Of a DNA stretch of 64,000 bases, positions 42,719 through 54,295 are shown in pieces. This DNA is from Lunularia cruciata (lineage: Eukaryota > Streptophyta > Marchantiopsida > Lunulariales > Lunulariaceae). A program made the translations under genes and the position numbers. The stretch covers positions 25,352,732 to 25,416,731 of the forward strand of contig OX419757.1 of NCBI GenBank assembly GCA_948567375.1, written 5' to 3'. The notes beneath the pieces were generated by a model. That model made no database searches. It was not told the DNA's origin and was given only the letters and a program-made list of their open reading frames with translations. The first letter of the stretch is position 1. Each line of letters starts with the position of its first letter.

Positions 42719-44249
42719 TTTTCACGATTCTTTAAGTTGGAACCGAAGCGCAAGTAACGAATTGAGTTCGTCGGAGAGAAGACGTCGTGAAGTCTGGACA
42801 ACAATGATTTCACATCTTCAAGCTCTTCTCCACATTCTGGTTTGGTGCACAGTAGCTATAAGAGCTCTCTGTTCTGGGCAAAAGTTTCCATGGACTCTGA
42901 TACGACACAATCGCCACTCTTAGAAGTTATGACTGCCTTGTCAGAGATCTTCCCTTAAAAAGATGGAAGTAAGGTCCTGTACAGGTTCCTCTGTCTAAAT
43001 GATGATGAGGTTCGGAAGTTAGCATTATCATTCTCAATTCTCTTTTATAAAATATTACTTTTAGAACAAAAAATTAATTGATATCTAGGACATAATTAAT
43101 ATATTTGATTGTTAAATTAACTCCCCACCCACCCTTAATAGACTATTCTTCAAGTGGCAGATAGATTTAAAGGAAACTGATACCGAAATTTCCACATAAT
43201 TTTTTCTAAATTTAAAGAGTGTAACTAAAGAATATTGCTACACATGCACCAAAGACACTCTTTTAACAAAAAGAATCTCCATTTATATAATATATTCAAA
43301 TCTTTAGATAAACTAAGTTAATTTTAACCATAACTTATAGCCTAAAGATATGGAGGTCTGATAGAGCATGTGATTGCATTTGTAGTATACATTAGCACAT
43401 GGGAGCAGAATCCCCTCTTCGAATATGGAATCCAAAATCCATTCCTTGCCAACGGAGAGCGGATGAAATGTAAACATGATGTAATGTTAACAATGGAGAT
43501 GAGAAATGAAACACTAAAGGAAGTAACGAATCTAACACATATAATTGCAATTTCATATATTAAATATCAATATTCCTGAACAAACAACAGTAGAAAATTG
43601 ATAATCATCATGTAATCGATCGACACGAATTATTTTTAAATTAAATTGAATTAAGATCATCAATACTAACAACGAAAAGGACTGCAGAATCAGAAACGAA
43701 ACTCGTACCCCACACCAGCAACGAAGTTGTTAATGAATTGTGACAAGGTCTGGAGTTAATCAGCAACTTTACACTTTATACTTTACTCTTCCTTTTCTGA
43801 TAGAGTCGGCGCAGGTGAGATGCAGGAGAGTGTGGAGACGAGAGAGGAGAGAGGAGAGAGAGAGACGTGAGACAATTTTGATAATTTCTGAGTGTTCTCT
43901 AGCAGGTAGTATTTGAGTGAATAGTAGATTCTTTTCGTTTTTCAATTTCTGTTCCATTGGTACCTAGATTGAAGACTATGGAGAATGGAGTAGAAAGTTA
44001 TGAAGATTTTTAGTTTTTTTAGGGTTGAGAGTGATCATTATACACTGAGAGTTATGGGTTGAGAATTTTCATTTCTAATCTTTTGGTTTTCATGATTAAG
44101 TTCCATCGGAATTTAATTTGAAAATTTTGGAGAGGGAAATTGAAAGTTATGAGAGTTTATAGATTTTAGGGTTTGGAGAGATTTTAGGGTTTTCTTATGT
44201 GAGTTTGGATGTGAGGGGTTGTGGTTTTGCAGATATGGGGAGATATGGA
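42719..44249. other. Upstream region of MTN and AT-rich intergenic DNA
   Basis: The first few hundred bases upstream of 42718 should hold the MTN promoter and 5' UTR; no clear TATA box was found. From ~43000 the DNA is AT-rich and without a supportable gene. A GA-rich run lies near 43830-43870. Confidence 0.4.
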
Positions 44250-44341
44250 GAGGAGTATCATATGTTACTATCACTATTCTTGTGCTAGCCATGGCTACAC
44301 CTTCCCATGTGGGGTCGCCTAGAGCAAGTCGGGATACACCA

Positions 44342-44404
44342 TGCCCGGTATATCACCGACGCTTTACCTCATAAGGAGTAAAGACCCATGTGGGAAGGAT
44401 GCAC
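44342..44404 (+). pseudogene. N-terminal C2H2 zinc finger of the RLE element (mutated)
   Basis: Codons give CPVYHRRFTS-stop-GVKTHVGRMH. The Phe, two His and first Cys of a C2H2 finger are present; the second Cys is Tyr (TGT to TAT fits a G-to-A change) and a TAA lies in the loop (CAA to TAA fits). Such fingers bind target DNA in R2-like elements. Confidence 0.6.
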
Positions 44405-45212
44405 AAGGACTATGATTGGACCACTTGGGATACCCACATGAGACAAACGACCACATCGACAGTAGTGACACTTGGGATTACGCACGCTTCTTCTATACCT
44501 TCGTTGATCGTTCCAAGGATACCGATCGAGTCGTGGGAGTGGTTAGCTTCTCAGGCGGGTTGCATTTTGGTGTTATTTGAGACTAGTTTTCCATGTCCAC
44601 GTCTATTCCATAGGCTACCCCGCACACTCCATGATGAGGCTAGACAGGCTTTTCGCCTACCATTGGATCGTTTGGCACGTGATCCCTTGGACGAGTTAGC
44701 GTGGTTCATATTCCTCCTACTCCCTCGATGGTATCTTTGTTATGCTAGAAGGGGACGCGCGGGGCATAGAGAGGTGGCGGCTAGATTTCGTTGATTCCGA
44801 GCGGGGGATTGGGCAGCGCTTCAGGAGGAGTCTGTTAAGGCTACATGATTTAGGAGATAGGCATCGCCACATGATACCACAGATTCCACTCGATTACAAC
44901 GATGTAGGACATTGGGTCAGGCGGGAGAGTTTAGTAGAGCAGCACGAGCGCTACACCCTTTGTCTATAGCGAGTCCTACTGATGAGACCATCTCTTCCCT
45001 ACGCTCATTGCATCCTATAGCAGTAGAGGGACTACCACTAGAGGTCTTAGATTATCAGCCTGAGTAGCCTTTATGTCTTGATAGGTCGCTATTTGCACAA
45101 GCATTGTGCACTGCCCCTCGCCTTTCCTCAGGAGGCTTATCATGTTTATGAGCACCTTAGAGATTGCTTCCAAGCAGATGATCCTTCTAGTGGTTTTATC
45201 GAGTTGTTTTAG

Positions 45213-46076
45213 GTGGCTGCAGCAATAGCGAGAGGGGACATTCCTATGTCTGTTAGTCGGGTCTTAGGTGCTAGTCGACTTCTCGCAATTGAGAAGGACA
45301 CGGGAGGCATTAGACCGATTGCTATTGGAGAGATTTTTTTGCGTTTGGTTATTCGTACCATTGTCCTTCAGCATAGTTCTCACTTTCAACAACACCTTAG
45401 TCCACATCAGTTTGGAGTAGCTACACCTTGAGGATGTGAGGCTATATCTCTAGGCATTAGAGCACTCCTAGATATCCATCCAGAGTGGGTCGTCCTACAG
45501 GTGGATGTTGAGAACACTTTTAATAGCGTCTCACGTGCATCCATCTTTAGAGAGCTTAGGGAGGCTGGTGGATCCTTGGCGAGTCTCATTCCTTTTGTGC
45601 GGTCTTTTTATGGCTCTCCTGCTTCCCTTTACTACCAACATGGTGGTTCACATGAGGGAGTCACCGTCTTGGAGTCAACTGTTGGTACACGACAAGAAGA
45701 TCCTTTGGGGGGGCCCTTATTTGCCATGGCTCACTTTAGAGCTCTCATATCTACTACTTTGGCCATGCCAGGTTGTGTATTTCCCTCCTTGGCAGATGAT
45801 ACACACATCATAGGCCCTGTAGATCAGATTAGGCAGGCCTTTGACTACTTGACTACCGAGCTACATCTAGTAGGCTTGAGAGTCAAGGTGTCAAAGTGTA
45901 GGGCATGGTCCCCTTTAGGTATCCCTCCCCACCTTGAGCTTCCAATGGGGTGTATCACATCCACAGATGGACTTCGTGTTCTTGGAGTGCCAGTAGGATC
46001 GAGGATTTCGTCACACGCTTCTTGGACGCTGCCCTTGCAGAGGATGTTCTCCATGTGGATGACCTTCCATTACTAG
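45213..46076 (+). pseudogene. RLE-element reverse transcriptase
   Basis: Recognisable in order: GGIRPIAIGEIFLRL, HQFGVATP-stop-GCEAI, VVLQVDVENTFNSVSR (first catalytic Asp), VGTRQEDPLGG and PSLADDTHIIG (catalytic Asp pair at 45795-45800). The stop at 45429-45431 fits CGA to TGA; Glu in GTRQEDPLG replaces a usual Gly. A frameshift before 46076 moves the rest to another frame (GLRVLGVPVGS, then SRISS versus the original SxFVTRFLDAALAEDVL). Confidence 0.82.
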
Positions 46077-47452
46077 GAGATCCGCAGGTGGCATTTGGTA
46101 TACTCTCTTCCAGTATTGCTCGTCGACCATCCTACCTCATCCGTACAATTCCCCCCTCACCGGCCTTCCTATCACGTCTGAGGGCATTTGATAGGAGGAT
46201 TATGGGAGTCTTTGGTGATATTATTGGACCAAGGACTTTTGAGTGTGTGACAGGGGATTTGGCACGTAGACAGACGGCTCTACTGATCTCATGTGGTGGG
46301 TTGGCTTACTTTCTATGGAGGAGATGGCACCTATAGCGTTTTTGGGTAGTTGGGCTCTCTCGGCACCCCTACTTGCCTCTCATTTTGTGGTTGCTGATAG
46401 GCCGGTTTTGGAGACTTATGTGATAGAGGTGTAGGGAGGATCCTTTTCTCTCCAGGTGTTATTGCGGCAGACGAGAGATAGTCTATCCCCACGAGCACGA
46501 GAGGGTTTTCCATCGTTTGCTTCACTATCGTCAGATTGGACTAGAGGTCTACAGTCTTCCTTGATGGAGCAACAGTCTGAGCATACGCTACATTCTCTCT
46601 TAGTTGACTCGTCCATTCCTCAGGCTACTAGAGCACGTCTACGCTCTTGCTCCGGCAAGGGTGCAGGCTCTTGGATCCTAGCTCTACCATGCATTAGGGC
46701 TTTCCGACTCGCACCGGCTACTTTCTCTACAACGATGAGGTTTCGCCTAGGTTTGGTCCACCCATCTGCATCTTCATTACTCACTTGTGAGTGTGGTTCT
46801 ACACTAGATGCAGCGGCGATCCACATGACACGCTGTCCTTTTGGAGGACAGAGGATAGCTACACATGATGCCATTAGAGACATAGTGTTTGCTATGGCAC
46901 GAGAGAGTGGATACTTAGCTTGGAGGGAGCCGTTCGTATGTGTTGCAGACGACACATGTCAGGGCAGACTTATACTTGGTTCGAGATGATCAGGTGACAG
47001 TAGCGGATGTCGTGGTCAAGGACACTACGCGAGATACAGTTTCGGAGGGAGTGATTACCCATCCCCTTGGATGGGTGGCGAGTGCAGCAGTAGGTCGCAA
47101 GGTCTCCAAGTATAGGGGCATGCAACGAGGTCACCTCTTTGTTCCTCTAGCCTTGGAGTTATATGGAGCGATGGACACGGCATTTGACACATTTGTCAAG
47201 GAGTGTGCGAGAGCTTATCATGTTAGGCATCAGGGGGTACCACTCTCACTCTCATACTTTGTAGCTTACTTTAGACAGCGTGTGTACATTGCTCTACAGA
47301 GGGCAATGGCGGGTGCAATCCATAGGAGAACAATCACATTAGGTGATGTTTCTTCGGATGCTCCAGTTGTGTGTAGACCTTACGATTTGCATAGCTCGGA
47401 TATCTTAGGTGCGGTAGGGCAGATTTCTCATACGGACTCTATTGGGGCTTAG
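46077..47452 (+). pseudogene. RLE-element C-terminal part: CCHC motif and restriction-like endonuclease
   Basis: After frameshifts, a CECGSTLDAAAIHMTRC zinc motif lies at about 46788-46840, followed by the HDAIRD block. The last open stretch (46940-47452) gives RADLYLVRDDQVTVADVVV (Asp-X12-Asp) and a KVSKYRG Lys-Tyr motif. These match the PD-(D/E)XK-like endonuclease at the C-terminus of R2-type elements, which nicks the target for primed reverse transcription. The stop at 47450-47452 lies inside the 3' palindrome. Confidence 0.72.
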
Positions 47453-47460
47453 CCCCATGT
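47442..47460 (+). other. 3' palindrome of the RLE element
   Basis: TTGGGGCTTAGCCCCATG is a near-perfect inverted repeat that includes the stop codon. It is conserved in the stray 3' ends at 26300-26330 and 26708-26728. Confidence 0.6.
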
Positions 47461-47535
47461 TACCTTTTTTTTCTCTCCCTTGTAAGCCTTGATGGGGTCT
47501 TCCCATCCTTCATTTTTCCTACGCGGTCGCCTTGT

Positions 47536-47909
47536 TCCAAACTTTACACTGTAAGGGAGTGTGAAGATGTCCTCCTCTGCGTATTCTCATGCTCAGGATT
47601 TACCATGATGATTGTAAAACCCCTAAAAGCAGGCTGACGAGCAACATTGACTCGGTACTTAATAGGCTGTAGCAGGGTTGCTGGACGACGTCCCTTATAC
47701 TCCGTTAAAGGGTTTGTTTCCGAATAATGTTTTCACACTTGGTGTCATGATTGCTTTCTGCGCAGTCTGAACTGGCCTGAGGTTTAAATTCGCACTTTTC
47801 TGCAATCTCGAGCATTGTAGATATAGAAGGGTGACATCAGTCGCCAGTGTACAGATAGCATAGAACACATAATTTTCCAAAAAGCTTAGGAGAAATTTCA
47901 TCGATCTCC
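47536..47909. other. Upstream region of the ankyrin gene
   Basis: Lies between the RLE element 3' end and the ankyrin start codon, and probably holds its promoter and 5' UTR. No obvious TATA box. Confidence 0.35.
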
Positions 47910-48392
47910 ATGACGGTGCCACTTGCAAATGGGACACTGGAAGCATTACTTACAGCAGCAGTAACACGCGAGTTTCTCGAAGCAGCTCGCTATGGGGATG
48001 TGGAAGATGTGCAGGCCGTAGTCGCTGAAGGAATTCTCGTAGACTCGCAGGACGAGCAAGGCCGAACTGCCCTACACATGGCCTGTGCGAATGGGCATTT
48101 GGAGGTTGTGCAGTACTTGATCGGGCAGGGGGCGGACGTGAATTCGAGGAACGAGGAGGACAATACTCCTCTCCACTACGCTGCCCTGAATTGCCATACT
48201 CCGGTGGTTCAGGAACTCATTGCTAAAGGCTCCGATGCAGCGGCTCTTAACAAGTATGACCGGACTCCTCTCGATGAGGCACTTGGGAGAAATAACATGG
48301 CTGTGGTTGAAGCTATCAATACTGCAGCTGTGGCGCAGTCTCTTGGAACTAGTTCCATCAGCTCCGTGGAAGTAGAAATTGGCAAGGAGTAG
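47910..48392 (+). CDS. Small ankyrin-repeat protein
   Basis: Uninterrupted 160-residue frame, single exon. Four ankyrin-type repeats are visible: residues ~19-50 (FLEAARYGDVEDVQAVVAEG), ~52-84 (GRTALHMACANGHLEVVQYLIGQGADVN), ~86-117 (NTPLHYAALNCHTPVVQELIAKG) and a C-terminal cap repeat ~119-138 (RTPLDEALGRNNMAVVEAI). Helical cores and TPLH/TALH turns are intact, so the fold should be stable. The acidic tail ends VEVEIGKE. Small proteins of this form (YAR1-like) occur across eukaryotes as protein-binding modules; the partner cannot be read from sequence. It has no premature stops, in contrast to the surrounding elements. Confidence 0.85.
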   Translation: MTVPLANGTLEALLTAAVTREFLEAARYGDVEDVQAVVAEGILVDSQDEQGRTALHMACANGHLEVVQYLIGQGADVNSRNEEDNTPLHYAALNCHTPVVQELIAKGSDAAALNKYDRTPLDEALGRNNMAVVEAINTAAVAQSLGTSSISSVEVEIGKE

Positions 48393-49670
48393 GATGAGTT
48401 TCGGACACCTTCCAGGCATGCAGAGAGTACAGTTTGTCAGTGTAGGGATTAGTGTCCGTGAGATAGTGATTATCGGGTACAGAGGACCACAGAGATTAGG
48501 AGAATACTGAGGTAGGAAATGCCCTTGTATATTATATAGAGATACTTGCGATGTGTAACTCATCAAGGTGAATGCCGTATTTGTCTCTTGATTGATATCT
48601 GAAAAGAAGATTTGTTCTCAACTTGGGGATTTTGTCTCCATGTCTGGCTGTGTGATCTTGTCAGCACTTCTTTTGTGAATGATTTTAAACGGAGTGGCCA
48701 CAACAGGTTGCATTCTCCACCTCAGGATATGCTAGCAAAGCACCTGAAAGATCTCCCCCAACCTCTCATCAGTTTGGGTATGTTTTCTCTTCTTGTTCAT
48801 TGATCTTACTCTACTCTTGCGGAGTGTACTCAAATGCTTGCCTAAATCCTATTTCTGCTTGATGCTTGCACCACTTCAGTCTTACCGCAGCATTTAAGTT
48901 TGAAATCAACTGCAGCTAGTGAATGTTGGGAGCAGCTTGGGTCCTTGATCCCTGCACTTACAATGTAGTAAATTATGTTTCAAACCTGTATGTGCATGTC
49001 GCATCCATTTACTTGGTCAAGATAGTGTTTCTCGCTTTAAACATGCAGTTCCTGTAAGACTGCATCACTGCCAGTGCTTCTGGCTTTTTTGCTGCTCGCT
49101 TTAAGCTCCCAGTTGGCTGTGAGTTGGCTCCATCATCTGATGTAAATCATTGCCGGTTCCATATGTGCGTACAGTTGCTCTCCTCAATGTGTTCAAAATC
49201 TGCTTCAAGATCTTGAGTCTGCAAAATTGCCGTATGCAAGTTGTTACAAAGTGCTAGGTCAATTCAAGTTCTTATGTTATCCGGAGTATCCCTTCATCTT
49301 CAGTAAACTATATCTAGTTACAAATTGCAGCCGGTGACTTTAATAAAGAGACCAGTCTACATCCTTCCATTGTAGCCTGAGGACCAGGATGGTTCCAACT
49401 TCGAACGTCCTCCATTCTCTAAGACAAGTCAAAGAAAGAACTGTCATAACCTGGATAAAAATGTCCTTGCTCTTTACAGTTTCGATTCTGTTGGTGGCAG
49501 ACTCCACATTTCTATTGGACTACGAGAGTTCAACTTTTCGGGGGTACCCAGGAACTTCAAACAGAACACAGCAATGCTTATCCGGAGATTAATTCTGGAA
49601 CTGGAGTAGAAGTGGCAGGTAAAAACTTGTACCAGGTTTTGAAACTTCATATATATCCGGGGAAATCAAA
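48393..49670. other. 3' flank of ankyrin gene and intergenic DNA
   Basis: No further supportable gene. The first few hundred bases are probably 3' UTR. Confidence 0.35.
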
Positions 49671-49684
49671 ATATGATCATACTG
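49671..49684. other. 14-bp target duplication of element A copy 4
   Basis: ATATGATCATACTG here and at 51959-51972, exact. Confidence 0.85.
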
Positions 49685-51958
49685 CGTCTCAGGACTCAAG
49701 CGTCCATAGCGCTTGTTGCGATATACTTTATATCCTGTCCTTTTCCACTTCGCTCTCGGTACCCTGTTACACTTCGACAGGTTTCTGCAGCCACACCATC
49801 CTATAGTTCTCACATTGTTCCACTCCTCCATTCCCCAGCTAATTCACTCCCTATGATTTATCCTTTGCTCTTTGCCTGATTCATAGGACCTCTGGTGTTC
49901 CTACCAGACTACAGCACACGTTTTTTATTTTTATTGTTCACGCACTGCTTACTGGCAGTCTTTTACATAGTGTTACCTATTTCTCGCAGTCGTTTGCATA
50001 GAGTTCTCGATTTCATGGTGGCTTACTAGTCTGTTAGCCATATGTTATGGTCAATTTGTTTCAATTATGCGTTTGCTTCAAGTTACATTCGATGCATTCT
50101 ACATTGTGGATGTCTCACTATTCTAGCATTGTGAATCATGTACATCTTGCTTACCGATCATTTACACTTAACATTTCAGTTCTGGGAACGGCTTTTGTTC
50201 TCGTATACCAATATGTATCCTGCTGGCACTATGAGACCGCAATGGCAGGGTTCGTGTTCAGCCGCCTCTTTGTTTTATCTTGAAACAGATTCTTCTGATT
50301 CTTTATACAACATTCAAGCTACACTACAATAGTTGGATTAGGACAGGTAAGTTCATGATATATCAGTCCAGTCATCATCGGGTTCATGTTCTTGGATGAT
50401 ATGCACATTTTCTATTTATATGAATGATTTCGAGTTTTCACAATTGTATTGGTCTTAAGCTACTTGATGAATTTCAAACCTTGATAGTTTCAATCTCATT
50501 GTATTTGGTTGGGCTGATTCCCATTTTCGCTGATTTAGTGGATTCTCGTGTTAAAGTGCATGCCCAATTCGTTGTTCTTTGTTAGATTTCGCTCTGTCTT
50601 ACAAATGAAAAAATTTCCGTGGTTATCATGGGCTTAGTATCTATAGAGACTTAAGAACATCCCTGCTTTCTGCCAGGCGAGGAGCTCCAGTTCAAGCCCA
50701 CCAGTACTTTTTCCCAGAGGCATGTATACCATACTGTTGTTTGGGAGTCCTACTTGACTTCTGAATTCATATATACACTGTATACTTCACCTTCACCTTA
50801 ATTCACTTCACCTCTGCTTTCCCATTGACCCGTCCCCTTCCCGTGCAGCGCTGAAGTTTTCTTGCTCCACTCTCATATAACTAACGAACCTCTGCTTGAC
50901 TCTTCCTCATTGTTGTGTCCTGGACTTTCTCTCTACTAGTGAATGTTTGTGATTTCAAGGATCCATAAGGTATGTCTTGATTTCTTCCCTCATCTTACTC
51001 ATGTGGATTCTTTTCTTGCTGGACTGATCCTCACTATGTGGCTAAGACTCCAGCACTGACAAATGTGCCTGCACTTTTGCTAGCCCTTGCTTTACACACT
51101 TCCACTTCTGTTCTTTTTGACATTCCCACTCCTTTTGAGTGGCATTTTAGGAGAGCAACCGAGTTTGCCTTGGCACTCATGAATTTTTGAGCAGAAACTC
51201 GGTATGAGGGGTACTGACAATTGCTCAGCTACTTCGGCACTGCACGAGGCACTGATGAAGTCGCAGGTGTTTTCATGAAGGTTTACTATGGCCATCTTCT
51301 GCTTCCCTTTGCTGTTTAGCGTCTCAGGACTCAAGCGTCCATAACGCTTGTTGCGATATACTTTATATCCTGTCCTTTTTCGCTTCGCTCTCGGTACCCT
51401 GTTACACTTCGACAGGTTTCCGCAGCCACACCATCCTATAGCTCTCACATTGTTCCACTCCTCCATTCCCCAGCTAATTCACTCCCTATGATTTATCCTT
51501 TGCTCTTTGCCTGATTCATAGGACCTCTGGTGTTCCTACCAGACTACAGCACACGTTTTTTATTTTTATTATTGTTCACGCACTGCTTACTGGCAGTCTT
51601 TTACATAGTGTTACCTATTTCTCGCAGTCGTTTGCATAGAGTTCTCGATTCCATGGTGGCTTACTAGTCTGTTATCCATATGTTATTGTCAATTTGTGTT
51701 ACCTATTTCTCGCAGTCGTTTGCATAGAGTTCTCGATTTCATGGTGGCTTACTAGTCTGTTAGCCATATGTTATTGTCAATTTGTTTCAATTATGCGTTT
51801 GCTTCAAGTTACATCCAATGCATTCTACATGGTGGATTTCTCACTATTCTAGCCTTGTGAATCATGTACATCTTGCTTACCGATCATTTACACTTTATGA
51901 GTTCTGGATAACCCGTTCCCCAGAACAGAAGCAGAACGGCTTCTGTTCTCGTATACCA
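49685..51958 (+). mobile_element. Element A copy 4 (longest), direct terminal repeats
   Basis: 2.27 kb between exact 14-bp duplications. It begins and ends with copies of the same unit: 49685-50210 (526 bp) and 51320-51958 (639 bp, enlarged by a ~90-bp internal tandem duplication). Each starts CGTCTCAGGACTCAAGCG and ends CTCGTATACCA. The ~1.1 kb between them has no ORF. Other copies lack the 5' unit and start at different points. The 3' end can fold GTTCTGG...CCAGAAC. No protein is encoded. Confidence 0.75.
51622..51795 (+). repeat. Tandem ~90-bp duplication inside element A
   Basis: The segment from TTACCTATTTCTCGCAGTCG to TTATTGTCAATTTG is present twice in a row; the other copies have it once. 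Confidence 0.75.
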
Positions 51959-51972
51959 ATATGATCATACTG

Positions 51973-52760
51973 CCTACACGCCTTTCCTTTTGATGTCTGA
52001 TTGATACCATCTGTGTCATAAAGCGACTTTACGGAGTAGAAAGGAGCTGTGGACTTCTATACGAGGTAAAGTTGATTGCCTGTGCGGGAAATGTGGGTTC
52101 TTGTATGATGATCCTGGTTGGTGTATGATACTCCAAGCAGGATGAACTAGTACTGTGCTACGAGAATTCTCTTACGGTTCTTGGTTTTTTTATAGATCTC
52201 TTTAGCAGATTGAAGAATTTGATTGAGATAGTATTTGACAGAATTATAGAAAACCGGTTCATTCACTGTATCATACCTTCCGCCTCTCGATTTTATCTGT
52301 CGTCCGTAGATTTCAATATTGGGAACTGGACAGGAACTGGACACAGTTTCATTACTTTAAGGGAACTGTACAGCACTTAAGAAAACTTTTCTGTCCAAGA
52401 TATGTCACCAAGATCTTACAAAAAGTTGGTTCTAGCTTTGCGTAGTGCACCGACAATCATGCATGGAAACCAGAACCAAATGCAGCCTCGATGCATGGTA
52501 ATCAGTGCGTGACATCCATCTCCCCAACAGTACTGTTGGTGCACAATTGTCTTGTTTTTCTGGTTTCTCAAGAATGCACCACCTATAAGAATCAATTGAG
52601 AGTTCACAAGCTTTTTGATCACCCGTCCTCTTCACGCTAGCGGGGGAGCGTCTCACTCACCACCGGGATATGGGACCAAACATTAGTAGTTACTTGCTGA
52701 TTTTCATACTCGGGATAGGAGTAAAAATGTTAATTGCGACAGTTGTAGAAGAAACCAAGA
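51973..52760. other. Intergenic stretch
   Basis: Short minus-strand ORFs (52147-52656) have no recognisable domain. Nothing else supported. Confidence 0.35.
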
Positions 52761-52836
52761 AAAAGGATGGGAAGGATGGGAAGATTCCATCAAGTTGGAC
52801 ATGGTAGAGACAAAAGAGGTAAAATGGGGTTAATGT
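52760..52836 (-). mobile_element. Degenerate 3'-end fragment of RLE-type element
   Basis: GGATGGGAAGATTCCATCAAG and AGAGGTAAAATGGGG match the RLE 3' terminus in inverted orientation. Confidence 0.5.
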
Positions 52837-54279
52837 CTAATAGTTCGGACATGATAAACCTGCCATACCGCAGGTAAGATTTCAGAGTCATGCAAGTTGC
52901 AAGGTCTACAAATAATTGGAGCATCCAAAAAAGCTGTCATGTTATTTGTAATGTCGCATCTAGATACTTGGACATCGGAGTTCCAATGATAATAGTTAGA
53001 GTTATTTTAGTAGTTTCTCAGAGATTATTTTTTGACGGTCAGATTTTGTGTTTGGGATATTGATTTCATGATGGAGCCCACCATCATTTTGCACCGTTCG
53101 CGTCATTGAGTGTGCCGTCAGTGGGATCGTTAGGGTTTCAGAGCTAGCTCGAGTCCAGGAGTATAGTTTTGAAATGAGCTCCAGAGAGCTCACTTCTCTG
53201 ATGTTGAGCTTTCGAGTTCTTGGTTATGGTGTACAGAGGTCGGCAAACGTCTCTTGGATTCTCTTTGCTTGAGTGTGTGTGGCTTTATTGTAATCAATGC
53301 CAAGTTATTGGCAGTTTATAGAGTGACAGATCAAACACTGATCTGAGTTGAGTTGAGTTGAGAGTGGTAAGCAATCTGATTACATCAGAGAAGTGAAATC
53401 AGGAGGAAATCGGGTGCAAGAACTTTGAGTGTTGGTGGTATCTCCAAGCTCAGTGGATTGTTGGTAGCTCGATTCAAGTTCAGTGTTTCCCTAGTGTGCA
53501 GAAGCTCATTCGATTGATGCAGATTTTACAGTAAGACAAACGGTATGCTGAAGCGTCGGCCAAATTTTGAGGAAAGAAGGGGCAAATTTCGAGCAGTGGT
53601 TGTGATTTTGAGCTCAAGAGGTGAAGGTAGGACCAATTTGCTGCGAGTTGGGCTCAGAAAGTCAAATTGAAGATGGAGTTGGGAAGTTATTCTCATGAAT
53701 TTGTGATTTGGAAAAACTCGTGTTGTCAATTTGGCTCGAGTGGAAAGTTAACGAGGGACTTGGCAAACATCCAACTTTAGAGTTTACGTCAGATTCTGGT
53801 GGGAATTTACATCAGATTTTGGCTAGATTTGGAAGAATTTCGCTGGTTTGGAGGAGTTTCGTAGATTTGGAGAAGTTTCGTCAATTTTGGAGGAGATTCG
53901 AAGTGGCAAGAAGAAAAATCTCATTTGGCTGAATTTTGACATTTAGAGGTTTTGAAGTTGTGGGCTATGAGAGGCTACGAAGGCCTAGAAGGGCCAGCTT
54001 ATTAGCGTGAGGCTAGCTAATTTAGAGTAAATATTGTTCATTGGTTGGCAAAATTTATCTTTCTTGTTAGATTATACGCAACAAGGTTTGACCCCTAGAT
54101 CTCTTGTTCCTAGATTGGTACTCTAGCTAGCTGGTCCACCTTCATTTGTTATCATAGTGATTGTGTCACTGTTATCTATACACATGTAGCTTTGGCTAGG
54201 AGAGGCAGTTTGATCTCATTCTCGGTGATCTTAGTAGTTTAAGATTTAGATACAAACTTCTCTTATGTCAAATATCAAA
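52837..54279. other. Probable leader/LTR region of the gypsy-like element
   Basis: No gene supported. The region leads to the putative primer-binding site at 54280 and probably includes LTR sequence, but I found no second copy in the window with which to set its ends. Confidence 0.35.
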
Positions 54280-54295
54280 TGGTGGTAGAGTCAGT
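54280..54295 (+). other. Possible primer-binding site of the gypsy-like element
   Basis: TGGTGGTAGAGTCAGT resembles a mutated TGGTATCAGAGC-type Met-tRNA site and lies ~0.4 kb before gag. Confidence 0.35.

Larger units (their letters stand above)
44250..47535 (+). mobile_element. RLE-type (R2-like architecture) non-LTR retrotransposon, decayed
   Basis: Domain order on the plus strand: N-terminal C2H2 zinc finger, linker, reverse transcriptase, CCHC zinc motif, C-terminal restriction-like endonuclease. This is the plan of the R2/NeSL/HERO-like group rather than of APE-type LINEs. The 3' end carries a TGGGGCTTAGCCCCA palindrome overlapping the stop, and it ends near CCTACGCGGTCGCC. The same 3' end recurs at 26236, 26660 and 52760 on the minus strand. 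Stops and frameshifts are frequent. Confidence 0.8.

Noticed and set aside
51240-51280. Possible hammerhead ribozyme core (CTGATGAAG) in element A.
   Set aside because: No matching GAAA core and stems could be placed around it.
50700-51320. Possible Copia pol C-terminus inside element A copy 4.
   Set aside because: The shared sequence with 33890-34500 is element A itself inserted in Copia; removing the 15-bp duplication restores the Copia end (ADILTKSLPKG), so it is not pol.
52416-52656. Overlapping minus-strand ORFs of 68-74 codons.
   Set aside because: No domain, signal peptide or splice evidence.
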